This document shows positions 36,405 through 45,861 of a DNA stretch of 64,000 bases, one piece after another. Numbering within the stretch: position 1 is the stretch's first letter; each line of letters opens with the position of its first letter. Location: assembly GCF_013410105.1 (NCBI RefSeq), contig NZ_JACCCJ010000001.1:682001-746000 (forward strand). Reading direction: 5' to 3'. Both the position numbers and the translations under genes were made by a program. The notes beneath the pieces are model-generated. The model was not told the origin of the DNA. It was given only the letters and a program-made list of their open reading frames with translations, and did not search any database. This DNA is from Sphingopyxis sp. JAI108 (lineage in GTDB: Bacteria > Pseudomonadota > Alphaproteobacteria > Sphingomonadales > Sphingomonadaceae).

Positions 36405-36456
36405 GGACTTTCCTGGCGGCAAGGCGGGGCGGCGTTGCGGTCAGATTGTTGTCCAT
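36343..36456 (-). CDS. Possible 37-codon leader peptide upstream of the ABC-F gene
   Basis: A short frame (ATG at 36456, GGAG 9 bases upstream, TGA at 36343-36345) begins MDNNLTATPPRLAARKVHVH and overlaps the ABC-F start in another frame. Antibiotic-responsive ABC-F genes are often controlled by such leaders. The overlap and ribosome site are visible; the role is inference, and chance is quite possible in a GC-rich genome. Confidence 0.25.
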   Translation of the reverse strand: MDNNLTATPPRLAARKVHVHVSPLSIDHSRQPRLVHA

Positions 36457-36625
36457 GGCGAAAGTCTCCGTTGATTGAACGGCCAATGTAGGACGGCGGG
36501 CGCTCCGGTGCAAATTTTTGACGTCCGGCCATTCGCGACGGCGTTGAGGCGATGGATTTGGTGTCGAGTCCGGAATGACGAAGTTGGGATAGGCGATCGT
36601 CCGCTCACCACCTCAAAATCGACGA

Positions 36626-37045
36626 TTACACCGGCCCCGGCGCGCGGGCGCGGATGAAGTTTTCGAGGGCCACGAACAACATCTCGCGGGCGTCGCTGCC
36701 GAGCATCTCGGCGGTCAGCCAGTCGAAATGGACGCGGTCGCGGCGCGCGGCGGCGCCGACGATCGCGGCGAGTAGCGCTTCGTCGAAGCTGATGCGCGGG
36801 CAGCAGGGCGGGGCGACCGCGAAGGGTTCGGGCCAGACATGGCCGATTGCCTCGACCACCAGGCGGTAGCGCCGCGCCGCGAGGATATTGCCCCAGCGGC
36901 GTTCGAGCTCGGGCATCGGGTCGCGCTCGCCCCGGCGGCAGAGGATGCAGTAGCGCAGCGCCAGGACGGCCTGCGCGGCTTCGACCGACAAATCGCGCAC
37001 GAGCGGCTGTTCGGATAATTGGCGGATCAGCTCGCTGCTTTGCAT
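36626..37045 (-). CDS. Uncharacterised cytoplasmic protein, possibly iron-regulated
   Basis: A 139-residue soluble protein I cannot assign. It has Cys-containing stretches ALRYCILCRRGERDP and VAPPCCPRISFDEALLAAIV and a conserved-looking acidic/aromatic end (VHFDWLTAEMLGSDAREMLF). The CxxC and CC pairs could bind metal, though spacing is not that of a known finger. The start is the ATG at 37045. A Fur-type box lies about 130 bases upstream (37174-37190), and bacterioferritin is the next gene in the same direction, so a link to iron is possible. Confidence 0.65.
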   Translation of the reverse strand: MQSSELIRQLSEQPLVRDLSVEAAQAVLALRYCILCRRGERDPMPELERRWGNILAARRYRLVVEAIGHVWPEPFAVAPPCCPRISFDEALLAAIVGAAARRDRVHFDWLTAEMLGSDAREMLFVALENFIRARAPGPV

Positions 37046-37173
37046 GAGGTTCGTTTCTCCCGTCCCATGCAGTTCCCCCGTCCGCTTTGCCTCGTCGGGA
37101 AAAAGATGCCGGCCGCTTATGACGCAGCTTGAAGTTGCAGCGGCCGGCAGGAGGGGACTGCTCTACCTTGCTA

Positions 37174-37190
37174 TTGAGAATTAGTCGCAA
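37174..37190 (-). promoter_or_regulatory. Fur-box-like sequence
   Basis: TTGAGAATTAGTCGCAA (its complement reads TTGCGACTAATTCTCAA) resembles Fur operators of the form TTGCGAAT-N-ATTCTCAA. It is upstream of the 36626-37045 gene and just past the bfr terminator. The match is partial. Confidence 0.4.
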
Positions 37191-37198
37191 ATACAAGC

Positions 37199-37226
37199 AA
37201 AAAAAGAGGCGCCCGAAAGCGCCCCT
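37199..37226 (-). terminator. Intrinsic terminator of bfr
   Basis: Read on the minus strand, AGGGGCGC - TTTCG - GGCGCCTCT forms a stem of about 8 bp with one G-T pair, followed by a run of seven T. It ends transcripts of bacterioferritin, whose stop is about 110 bases upstream. Confidence 0.8.
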
Positions 37227-37252
37227 GAAAACTGCGGTTTATCCTGTTATGC

Positions 37253-37323
37253 CATCCCACCGAAGGCCGGAATCTCAACCCGCGATCATGTCGCGAGGTC
37301 AAAATCCCGCTGCGAAGGGATGA
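37253..37323. repeat. Degenerate GTCATCCC-type repeat downstream of bfr
   Basis: CATCCCACCGAAGG at the left and CTGCGAAGGGATGAC at the right are imperfect inverted copies of the dispersed GTCATCCC element seen at 7208 and 7866. It lies between the bfr stop and its terminator. Confidence 0.5.
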
Positions 37324-37333
37324 CAGATTCGGT

Positions 37334-37816
37334 TCAATCGTCGCCGGCGGGCTTCGACTGAAGCTGGATGTAATTTTCGATGCCCATGCGCTCGATCATC
37401 TCGAACTGCTTTTCGAGCTCGTCGACATGATGTTCCTCGCTTTCGAGGATGTCGGCGAACAGGTCGCGGCTGACATAGTCGCGCACGCTTTCGCAATGGG
37501 CGATCGCGTCCTTGAGCAGCGGGATCGCTTCTTCCTCGACCGCGAGATCGGCCTTCAGGATTTCCTCGACCGTTTCGCCGACGCGCAGGCGGCCGAGCAG
37601 CTGGAAATTGGGGAGGCCGCCAAGAAAGAGGATGCGATCGGCGAGCTTGTCGGCGTGCTTCATCTCGTCGATCGACTCTTCGCGCTCGAACGCGGCGAGG
37701 CGCGCGACGCCCCAATTGTCGAGCATGCGATAGTGCAGCCAGTATTGGTTGATCGCGGTCAGCTCGTTCTTGAGCGCCTCGTTGAGGAAATCGATGACTT
37801 TTTCGTCGCCCTTCAT
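37334..37816 (-). CDS. bfr: Bacterioferritin
   Basis: Heme-containing iron storage protein that assembles into 24-subunit cages, oxidising Fe2+ at a di-iron site. The 160 residues match Bfr. The heme ligand Met52 is present in IDEMKHADKLADRILFLGGL. Ferroxidase ligands are expected at Glu18 (KNELTAINQYW), Glu51 and His54 (EMKH), Glu94 (VEEEAIPLL) and the EEHHVDELE segment near residue 127. It is followed by its own terminator; bfd lies upstream in the same direction. Confidence 0.95.
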   Translation of the reverse strand: MKGDEKVIDFLNEALKNELTAINQYWLHYRMLDNWGVARLAAFEREESIDEMKHADKLADRILFLGGLPNFQLLGRLRVGETVEEILKADLAVEEEAIPLLKDAIAHCESVRDYVSRDLFADILESEEHHVDELEKQFEMIERMGIENYIQLQSKPAGDD

Positions 37817-37917
37817 GGTGTCTGTCCTGTCATTTCGTCTTGGGAATGGAGTGGGCGCATTATAGGCGTCCCGGCCCCATCAGGCCAAGGTCAAAAATGG
37901 CGGAAAACCAAGAAAAA

Positions 37918-38091
37918 TCAGGCGGTCGCGGCGGCGTCGCTGATGATATTGCGAGCGAATGACAGGCACTGTCCGCACTTGGGTTTGCGACCCAATTGCG
38001 CATAGGCCGCCTTGGCGCACCGCAATTGGCCGCTCCGCGCGACATCGCGCAGCTGGCTTTCCCTTATTGCGTTGCAGACACAAACGACCAT
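37918..38091 (-). CDS. bfd: Bacterioferritin-associated ferredoxin Bfd
   Basis: A 57-residue [2Fe-2S] ferredoxin that gives electrons to bacterioferritin so that stored iron is released. The cysteine pattern is VCVC near the N-terminus (Cys4, Cys6) and KCGQC (Cys39, Cys42), the Bfd arrangement; RESQLRDVARSG and GRKPKCGQC are typical. The fold length fits E. coli Bfd (64). It was found by direct translation because it is shorter than 60 codons. The gene is 101 bases upstream of bfr on the same strand. Two tandem dyads upstream (38129-38168) may be iron-responsive operators. In most bacteria bfd is Fur-repressed. Confidence 0.9.
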   Translation of the reverse strand: MVVCVCNAIRESQLRDVARSGQLRCAKAAYAQLGRKPKCGQCLSFARNIISDAAATA

Positions 38092-38128
38092 GTGCGAATC
38101 CTTCTCAACAAGTTTGATTTAGGGATAG

Positions 38129-38168
38129 TGCGAGAGATTCGCAACAGGAAAGATGCGAGTGGTTCGCA
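38129..38168 (-). promoter_or_regulatory. Two tandem TGCGA-N5-TCGCA dyads upstream of bfd
   Basis: TGCGAGAGATTCGCA at 38129-38143 and TGCGAGTGGTTCGCA at 38154-38168 are two palindromic sites with identical arms, their centres 25 bases apart. They sit in the spacer between divergent bfd and purS. An iron regulator (Fur, Irr or RirA type) is the natural candidate, given the bfd gene. Confidence 0.5.
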
Positions 38169-38295
38169 GTCCGAACAGGCCTGTTTTTCGCGCGCGCGGC
38201 GCTTGCCCGTCGCGCCCGCTCCCCCTTGCCCCCGAAGTGATTCGCGGGCATAGGCGCGCCCATCTTCCCGCCCTTCCAGCAAAAGGTCCCTCCCC

Positions 38296-38526
38296 ATGAA
38301 AGTGAATGTCTATGTGACGCTCAAGCCGGGGGTGCTCGACCCGCAGGGCAAGGCGATCCATCATGCGCTCGAAGGGCTGGGCTTTGGCGGCGTCGCCGAC
38401 GTGCGCGCGGGGCGCTTCATCGAACTCGACGTCGCCGACGGCACGAGCGACGCCGATCTCGACGCGATGTGCGCCAAGCTGCTCGCCAACACGGTGATCG
38501 AAAACTACCGCATCGAACGCCCGTAA
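38296..38526 (+). CDS. purS: Phosphoribosylformylglycinamidine synthase subunit PurS
   Basis: Small bridging subunit of the three-part FGAM synthase (PurS-PurQ-PurL) in purine synthesis. The 76 residues beginning [20 protein letters not shown] and ending [12 protein letters not shown] are classic PurS. purQ follows after 14 bases; purL is not in the window. Confidence 0.95.
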   Translation: MKVNVYVTLKPGVLDPQGKAIHHALEGLGFGGVADVRAGRFIELDVADGTSDADLDAMCAKLLANTVIENYRIERP

Positions 38527-38540
38527 GAAGGAACGCCATC

Positions 38541-39206
38541 ATGAAGACCGCCGTCATCGTCTTTCCGGGTTCCAACTGCGATCGCGACATGGCGGTCGCG
38601 CTGGAGCAGGTGACCGGCGCCAAGCCCGCAATGGTGTGGCACCGCGAGAGCGACCTGCCCGAGGGTGTCGACTTCATCGCGCTGCCCGGCGGCTTCTCCT
38701 ATGGCGATTACCTGCGTTCGGGGGCGATGGCGGCGCGCTCGCCGATCCTGCGCGCGGTCTCCGACGCCGCGGCGCGCGGCGTGCCGGTGCTCGGCGTGTG
38801 CAACGGTTTCCAGGTGCTGACCGAGGCGCAACTGCTGCCCGGCGCGCTGATGCGCAACGCGGGGCTCAACTTCGTGTGCCGCACCGTGGCGCTGACCGTC
38901 GAGAACAGCCAATCGCTGTTCACCGCGGGCTATCAGGCGGGTGAGACGATCGACATTCCCGTTGCGCACCATGACGGCAATTATTTCGCCGATGACGAAA
39001 CGCTCAAGCGGGTCGAGGGCGAGGGGCGCATCGCGTTCCGCTATGCCGACGCGGTTAACGGATCGGCGCGCAACATCGCGGGGGTGCTCAATGGAGCGGG
39101 CAATGTGCTCGGCATGATGCCGCACCCCGAACGCGCGATCGACCGCGCGCACGGCGGCACCGACGGGCTACGCCTGTTCGAGGCGGCGCTCGGCGTTATC
39201 GCCTAG
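38541..39206 (+). CDS. purQ: Phosphoribosylformylglycinamidine synthase subunit PurQ (glutaminase)
   Basis: Class I glutamine amidotransferase subunit that supplies ammonia to PurL. The nucleophile Cys is in [10 protein letters not shown], and the His/Glu of the triad are in [26 protein letters not shown] is the PurQ N-terminus. The start is the ATG at 38541 with GAAGGAA upstream. The last 39 bases overlap the end of the convergent membrane-protein gene. Confidence 0.95.
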   Translation: MKTAVIVFPGSNCDRDMAVALEQVTGAKPAMVWHRESDLPEGVDFIALPGGFSYGDYLRSGAMAARSPILRAVSDAAARGVPVLGVCNGFQVLTEAQLLPGALMRNAGLNFVCRTVALTVENSQSLFTAGYQAGETIDIPVAHHDGNYFADDETLKRVEGEGRIAFRYADAVNGSARNIAGVLNGAGNVLGMMPHPERAIDRAHGGTDGLRLFEAALGVIA

Positions 39207-39545
39207 TCCGGCCGTGCCGGGCCGCGGCTGCAGCCAGCGTCCGACGATCAGCAGGACCGTCGGCCAGAACATCGTGTTCCAGATATCGTGCCAGTGCGCG
39301 GCGTCGGGCTGGATCGTGGAATTGCTATGTTCGGCGGTCAGGTCGAGCCATTCGCCGCCGCAGGCCATCGCCAGCACGGCAAGCCACGCCGCGATCCAGC
39401 CGCCGCGACCGCGCCAAGCGAGCCGCACCGCGAGAAATAGCGTCATGCCGAAATAGATGTGCAGCGCATCCTTATCGAGACCGGTCGCCTCGATAACCGA
39501 CAGCTTTCGCGCCTCGAAGAGCGAGGCGATTTCGATCAGGGTCAT
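39168..39545 (-). CDS. Small membrane protein of unknown function
   Basis: A 125-residue protein with three probable membrane segments (about residues 28-45, 50-66 and 88-105). I do not recognise a family. Its start is 6 bases after the yhhQ stop on the same strand, so the two are probably one transcript. The C-terminal end ([20 protein letters not shown]) overlaps purQ antisense by 39 bases. Trp-rich loops ([24 protein letters not shown]) may matter but have no known role. Confidence 0.65.
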   Translation of the reverse strand: MTLIEIASLFEARKLSVIEATGLDKDALHIYFGMTLFLAVRLAWRGRGGWIAAWLAVLAMACGGEWLDLTAEHSNSTIQPDAAHWHDIWNTMFWPTVLLIVGRWLQPRPGTAGLGDNAERRLEQA

Positions 39546-39551
39546 GCGGGA

Positions 39552-40289
39552 TCAGACTTTGGCGCCAAAGGGGTTGAAGTCGGTGCCTTCGTCGAACACG
39601 TCGACACCTTCGCGCCGTTTCAACGCGCCGACGACGACATAGGTTACGGGCGTCAGCGCGGCTTCCCACAAAGTCTTGATCAGCCATTGCGAGAGCACGA
39701 CCTGATAAAGCTGTTCGGGCGGCCAACCGGCCAGGCCGTAAAAGGCGAGCGGATAGAAAATGAGGCTGTCGAGACCCTGGCCGACCACCGTCGAGCCGAT
39801 CGTTCGCATCCAGAGGAAGCGCCCGCGCGTCCACAATTTCATCCGCGCAAGGACATAGCTGTTGGCGAACTCGCCCGCCCAGAAGGCGATCATCGAGGCG
39901 AGGACGATGCGCCAGCTGTTGCCGAAGACGAACTCGTAGCTTGCCTGCCCGGGCCAGCCGTCGGCGGGCGGCAGCGCGACGACGACCCACGCCATGAACG
40001 CCATGAAGGCCAGCGCTGCGAAGCCCGTCCAGATCACCCGGCGCGCGCGGGCGTAGCCATAGACCTCGGTCAGCACGTCGCCGATGATGTAGCTGATCGG
40101 GAAAAAGAGGACACCCGCGCCGAACGCCCATTCGCTCCCGTCCGGCAGGACGACATAGCTCGGCTTCGATGCCCCGATGATGTTCGACAGCAGCAGGATG
40201 GCGACGAACGCCGCCATCACGAGGTCATAATAGCGGAAATGCCGCACCGTGGCGGCATTGACGGCGGCGGGCGGGACAGACTCGGTCAT
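39552..40289 (-). CDS. yhhQ: Queuosine precursor transporter (YhhQ/VUT family)
   Basis: An inner-membrane protein of the VUT/YhhQ family, which takes up queuosine precursors (preQ0/preQ1) for tRNA modification. The 245 residues show about six membrane segments. Family motifs seen are LLLSNIIGASKPSYV, FPISYIIGDVLTEVYGYARA, FWAGEFANSYVLARMK and GSTVVGQGLDSLIFYP. I place the start at 40289 (MTESVPPAAV); an in-frame ATG 36 bases earlier is possible. A tRNA gene starts 72 bases upstream on the other strand. Confidence 0.9.
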   Translation of the reverse strand: MTESVPPAAVNAATVRHFRYYDLVMAAFVAILLLSNIIGASKPSYVVLPDGSEWAFGAGVLFFPISYIIGDVLTEVYGYARARRVIWTGFAALAFMAFMAWVVVALPPADGWPGQASYEFVFGNSWRIVLASMIAFWAGEFANSYVLARMKLWTRGRFLWMRTIGSTVVGQGLDSLIFYPLAFYGLAGWPPEQLYQVVLSQWLIKTLWEAALTPVTYVVVGALKRREGVDVFDEGTDFNPFGAKV

Positions 40290-40360
40290 CGCGTCGTTGC
40301 TTAACCCGCTTTGCGGCGGGCGCAAACCGCGCTATTCGCCGCGACGCACAGCCGTGCCGC

Positions 40361-40437
40361 GCGCCCGTAGCTCAGCTGGATAGAGCACCCGCCTTCTAAG
40401 CGGGTGGTCGCAGGTTCGAATCCTGCCGGGCGCGCCA
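40361..40437 (+). tRNA. tRNA-Arg (anticodon TCT)
   Basis: A full cloverleaf with 3' CCA encoded. Acceptor GCGCCCG pairs with CGGGCGC, D arm GCTC/GAGC, anticodon stem CCCGC/GCGGG around CTTCTAA (anticodon TCT at 40395-40397), T arm GCAGG-TTCGAAT-CCTGC. It reads AGA codons, rare in this GC-rich genome. tRNA 3' ends are common integration sites, but no integrase is seen next to it. Confidence 0.97.
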
Positions 40438-40452
40438 TTCCCATGCCGGGCT

Positions 40453-41145
40453 TCAAGTCCGAAGGCGGTAGCCCACCGCAAGTTCGTTGATGATCAGCCT
40501 GGGTTGTGAAGGGTCGGCTTCCAGCTTTTGGCGTAAACCGCGTATCGCGATCCGAAGATATTCGACGCGATCGGTTTGGGCCGGCCCCCAAACCGATTTC
40601 AACAGCTGCGAATGGCTCAGCACGCGGTCCGGACGACGTGCAAGCTCGGCAAGGACGGCATATTCCTTGGGTGTCAGATGGATTTCCGCCCCATCGCGCA
40701 GAACCCGGCGGTACTCGAGATCGATGCGCACGGATCCGGCGTCGATGATAGCCGACGCTTCGTCTGCGGTCCCGGTGCGCTGGTGACGCAGCGCGGTTCG
40801 AATGCGCGCGAGCAGCTCTTCGGTATCGAAGGGCTTGGTGACGTAATCGTCGGCGCCGAGGTCGAGCGCTGCGACCTTTTCCGCGCTGTCTTCGCGTGCC
40901 GAAACCACGATCAGCGTCGCGGCGGAGCGAAGCCGCATCGGTTCGATCAGTTCGAGCCCGTCGCGATCGGGCAAGCCCAGGTCGAGCAGCACGACGTCGG
41001 GGTGTTCGATGTCGAGCAGCGCGAGTGCCTGCCGCGCATCGGCCGCCTCGACCGCTTCGTGGCCGGCGCGCTGCAGTGTCGCCTTCAGCAGGCGGCGGAT
41101 ATGCGCATCGTCCTCGACGATCAGGATTTTGGCGGCCGGTGACAC
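40453..41145 (-). CDS. kdpE: KdpE response regulator
   Basis: An OmpR/PhoB-class response regulator that activates kdp when K+ is low. The receiver domain has the phospho-acceptor Asp55 in VVLLDLGLPD, the acidic pair EDD at 11-13 and Lys in VTKPF. The C-terminal winged helix (about residues 135-230) has HLTPKEYAVLAELARRPDRV and GYRLRT. The 230-residue length matches KdpE. It is last in the kdpFABC-E operon, 9 bases past kdpC, whereas its partner kdpD is transcribed divergently. Confidence 0.94.
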   Translation of the reverse strand: MSPAAKILIVEDDAHIRRLLKATLQRAGHEAVEAADARQALALLDIEHPDVVLLDLGLPDRDGLELIEPMRLRSAATLIVVSAREDSAEKVAALDLGADDYVTKPFDTEELLARIRTALRHQRTGTADEASAIIDAGSVRIDLEYRRVLRDGAEIHLTPKEYAVLAELARRPDRVLSHSQLLKSVWGPAQTDRVEYLRIAIRGLRQKLEADPSQPRLIINELAVGYRLRT

Positions 41146-41154
41146 GCCAGCGTC

Positions 41155-41742
41155 TTACGGCTGCCGAAGCCCGCCGTCGAGCGCGCGATTGAGCAGCAGG
41201 ACGTTGACGCGCGGTTCGCCGAGGACGCCGAGCAGCGGTTTCTCGATCGCCTGTTCGACGCGGTCGCGGACGGCCGCTTCGGGCACCCCGCGCGCCGCGG
41301 CGACCCGGCCGACCTGCGAAAAAGCCGCCTCGGGGCTGATGTGGGGGTCCAGCCCCGAGGCGGAGGTCGTCACCAGGTCGGGCGGGACAGGGCGGCCCGG
41401 TGCCGTTTGGGAAAGGGTGGCGACGTCGGCGGCGACGCGGTCGGCGAGCGCCTGGCTGGCGGGACCGAGGTTCGAGCCCGACGAGGCGCTGGCGTCATAG
41501 CCGTCGGCGCCGGCTGCCGAGGGACGGCCGTGGAAATAGGCGGCGCTCGCGAATTTCTGGCCGATCAGTTCCGAGCCGACGACGCGGCCCTCGTCGCGGA
41601 TGAGGCTGCCGTTCGCCTGCGCCGGGAACAGCGCCTGACCGACGCCGGTGAGCGCGAGCGGATAGGCGATGCCGAGCAGCAGCGCGAAGAGCAGGGTCAG
41701 CACCAGCGCGGGGCGGACGGCGGATTTGAGGTCGGAAAGCAT
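41155..41742 (-). CDS. kdpC: K+-transporting ATPase subunit KdpC
   Basis: Small membrane subunit of the Kdp K+ pump that stabilises the KdpA-KdpB complex. It has 195 residues with one N-terminal membrane helix ([20 protein letters not shown]) and a periplasmic domain with conserved segments [40 protein letters not shown] and LNRALD near the end. It lies between kdpB and kdpE with short gaps. Confidence 0.95.
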   Translation of the reverse strand: MLSDLKSAVRPALVLTLLFALLLGIAYPLALTGVGQALFPAQANGSLIRDEGRVVGSELIGQKFASAAYFHGRPSAAGADGYDASASSGSNLGPASQALADRVAADVATLSQTAPGRPVPPDLVTTSASGLDPHISPEAAFSQVGRVAAARGVPEAAVRDRVEQAIEKPLLGVLGEPRVNVLLLNRALDGGLRQP

Positions 41743-41752
41743 GGGCTTGTCC

Positions 41753-43783
<2,031 letters not shown>

Positions 43784-43795
43784 GATCGTGATCCG

Positions 43796-45499
43796 TCAGA
43801 AGAGCTGGCCGCCGGTCACCGCGAGATGATCGGCGATCGGGCCAAGCGCGAGGCTGGGAAGGAAGGTGAGGCCGCCGAGGATCAGGATGATCCCGACGAG
43901 CAGGCCGATCCACAGGCCCCCGGTGGTGGGGAACGAGCCGCTCGACGCCGGGACATGGCGCTTGGCGGCGAGGCTGCCGGCGATGGCGAGCGCGGGAACG
44001 ATCACGAAGAAGCGCCCGAGCCACATCGCGATACCGAGCAGGCCGTTGTAGAAGGGGGTGCCCGCGCTCAGCCCCGCGAAGGCCGAGCCATTGTTGCCGG
44101 CGGCCGAACTGAATCCGTAGAGGATTTCCGAAAAGCCGTGCGGGCCCTTGTTGAGCGGCCCCGCCAGACCGGCGGGCATCACGCTGGCCAGGGCAGTGAA
44201 GCCGAGGATGACGAGCGGCAGCACCGCGATCGCGAGCACCGCGAGCTTGACCTCGCGCGCCTCGATCTTCTTGCCGACATATTCGGGGGTCCGCCCGACC
44301 ATGAGGCCCGCGACGAACACCGCGAGGATCGCGAAGAGCAGGAAGCCATAGATGCCCGCGCCGACCCCGCCGACGACGACCTCGCCAAGCTGGATGTTGA
44401 ACAGCGGGACGAGCCCGCCCAGAGCGGTGAAGCTGTCATGCATCGCGTTGACCGCGCCGCACGAGGCGGCGGTGGTGACCGTGGCGAACAGCGCCGAGGC
44501 GGCGATGCCGAAGCGCACCTCCTTGCCCTCCATATTGCCGCCGAGGGCGCCGAGCTGGTGGAGGACAGGATTGCCCGCGGCTTCCTGCCAATAGGCGACC
44601 GAGACGCCGGCGACGAACAATATGCCCATCGCGGCGAGGATCGCCCAGCCTTGGCGCGTGTCCCCGACGGCCTTGCCGAAGCACCAGGTCAGCCCGACGC
44701 CGATCGAAAAGATCGACAGCATCTGGACGAAATTGGTGAGCGCGGTGGGGTTCTCGAACGGATGCGCGCTGTTGGCGTTGAAGAAGCCGCCGCCGTTGGT
44801 GCCGAGCATCTTGATCGCTTCCTGGCTCGCGACGGGGCCGAGCGCGATCGTCTGCCGGACCCCTTCGAGCGTCGTCGCATCGACCGACCCGGCGAGCGTC
44901 TGCGGAACGCCGCTGGCGATGAGGAAGATCGCATAGACGATGCAGATGGGGAGCAGGAGATAAAGAGTGACGCGCGTCGTATCGGCCCAGAAATTGCCGA
45001 TCGTCTTCGTCTCGCGCCGCGCAAAACCGCGGAACAGCGCGAAGGCGATCGCGATGCCGGTCGCCGCGGAGAGGAAATTCTGGATGGTGAGGCCCAGCAT
45101 TTGCGACAGGTTCGACAGCGCCGCCTCGCCCGAATACCATTGCCAGTTGGTGTTGGTGGTAAAGCTGACCGCGGTGTTGAACGCGCCGTCGGCGGCGATT
45201 GCGCCATATTCCTGCGGATTGCCTGGGAGCACGCCCTGGAGGCGGAGCACCGCATAGGTGAAGAGCAGCAGCGCGAGGTTGAAGAGCAGCATGTGGAGCG
45301 CGTAGCGCCGCCAGCCCTGTTCCTCCTCGGGGTCGATCCCCGCGAGGCGATAGAAGCCGCGCTCGACTGGACCGAGCAGGCGGTGGAGCGGCGTCGAGCG
45401 CCCTTCATAGAGCGCGAACAGCCATTGCCCCATCGGCTTGGCGAGCGCGGCGGTGAGGGTGACGAAGAGCAGGATCAGTGCCCAGCCGGAATAGGTCAT
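43796..45499 (-). CDS. kdpA: K+-transporting ATPase subunit KdpA
   Basis: K+-selective channel-like subunit of the Kdp pump, with ten membrane helices in four repeats. Filter segments are seen in [53 protein letters not shown] and [16 protein letters not shown]. It has 567 residues (E. coli 557). kdpF lies 13 bases upstream on the same strand. Confidence 0.96.
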   Translation of the reverse strand: MTYSGWALILLFVTLTAALAKPMGQWLFALYEGRSTPLHRLLGPVERGFYRLAGIDPEEEQGWRRYALHMLLFNLALLLFTYAVLRLQGVLPGNPQEYGAIAADGAFNTAVSFTTNTNWQWYSGEAALSNLSQMLGLTIQNFLSAATGIAIAFALFRGFARRETKTIGNFWADTTRVTLYLLLPICIVYAIFLIASGVPQTLAGSVDATTLEGVRQTIALGPVASQEAIKMLGTNGGGFFNANSAHPFENPTALTNFVQMLSIFSIGVGLTWCFGKAVGDTRQGWAILAAMGILFVAGVSVAYWQEAAGNPVLHQLGALGGNMEGKEVRFGIAASALFATVTTAASCGAVNAMHDSFTALGGLVPLFNIQLGEVVVGGVGAGIYGFLLFAILAVFVAGLMVGRTPEYVGKKIEAREVKLAVLAIAVLPLVILGFTALASVMPAGLAGPLNKGPHGFSEILYGFSSAAGNNGSAFAGLSAGTPFYNGLLGIAMWLGRFFVIVPALAIAGSLAAKRHVPASSGSFPTTGGLWIGLLVGIILILGGLTFLPSLALGPIADHLAVTGGQLF

Positions 45500-45512
45500 G
45501 GCGTTTCTCCCG

Positions 45513-45602
45513 TCAGAACCGCTCGGGGCGCAGCAGCGCGACGAGCAGATAGGCGAGCAGGGCGGCGGCGGTGAGGCCGGCGAGGAGCATCGGCGTGGTC
45601 AT
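45513..45602 (-). CDS. kdpF: KdpF small membrane subunit
   Basis: A 29-residue single-helix peptide ([20 protein letters not shown] then VALLRPERF). It has the KdpF pattern of an N-terminal hydrophobic helix and a C-terminal ALLRPERF, and is placed right before kdpA. KdpF stabilises the KdpABC complex and acts like a lipid in the interface. It is too short for usual gene callers, and was found by reading the spacer. Confidence 0.9.
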   Translation of the reverse strand: MTTPMLLAGLTAAALLAYLLVALLRPERF

Positions 45603-45607
45603 CGGCG

Positions 45608-45691
45608 TCACGCCCGCTCGCACAGGCGTGCATAGCCGAGCGTCAGCGCGAACAGCGCGCCGAGCAGGGCAAGCCACAAAAGGTCGGACAT
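45608..45691 (-). CDS. 27-residue membrane peptide at the head of the kdp operon
   Basis: The frame from the ATG at 45691 encodes MSDLLWLALLGALFALTLGY then ARLCERA. It has a good ribosome site (GGAG 6 bases upstream) and ends 5 bases before the kdpF start. One membrane helix (about residues 4-20) and a positively charged, Cys-containing tail are visible. Short peptides of this form with a -CxR-end precede kdpF in other proteobacteria, as far as I recall, but I know no name or function. It could be a second small Kdp subunit. An upstream in-frame ATG at 45796 would give 62 residues without a membrane logic. Confidence 0.65.
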   Translation of the reverse strand: MSDLLWLALLGALFALTLGYARLCERA

Positions 45692-45761
45692 AGGAGTCTC
45701 CGGCGAAATCCCGCCAAGGTTGCGGGCTGGTTGGGATGTGGCGCCGGCTACGCCCCTTCGC

Positions 45762-45814
45762 CGTAAAGTTTCGCGGGCGAATTTTCCGGTTCGCATAAAG
45801 TTTCCATAAAGTCG
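45762..45814. promoter_or_regulatory. Three C[AG]TAAAGT repeats in the kdp divergent spacer, candidate KdpE sites
   Basis: CGTAAAGTTT at 45762-45771, CATAAAGTTT at 45794-45803 and CATAAAGTCG at 45805-45814 lie between the kdp peptide gene and kdpD. Their starts are 32 and 11 bases apart, about three turns and one turn of DNA. KdpE sites in E. coli are T/A-rich direct repeats; read on the minus strand these are ACTTTATG words. Confidence 0.55.
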
Positions 45815-45861
45815 GAGGCTATGGCGTGGCGCGGCGTCGCACGCTCGGCTAAGCAGCGGCG

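Noticed and set aside
40361..40437. tRNA-Arg as an integration site for a genomic island
   Set aside because: No integrase nor a second copy of the tRNA 3' end is seen nearby; both flanks are ordinary chromosomal genes.
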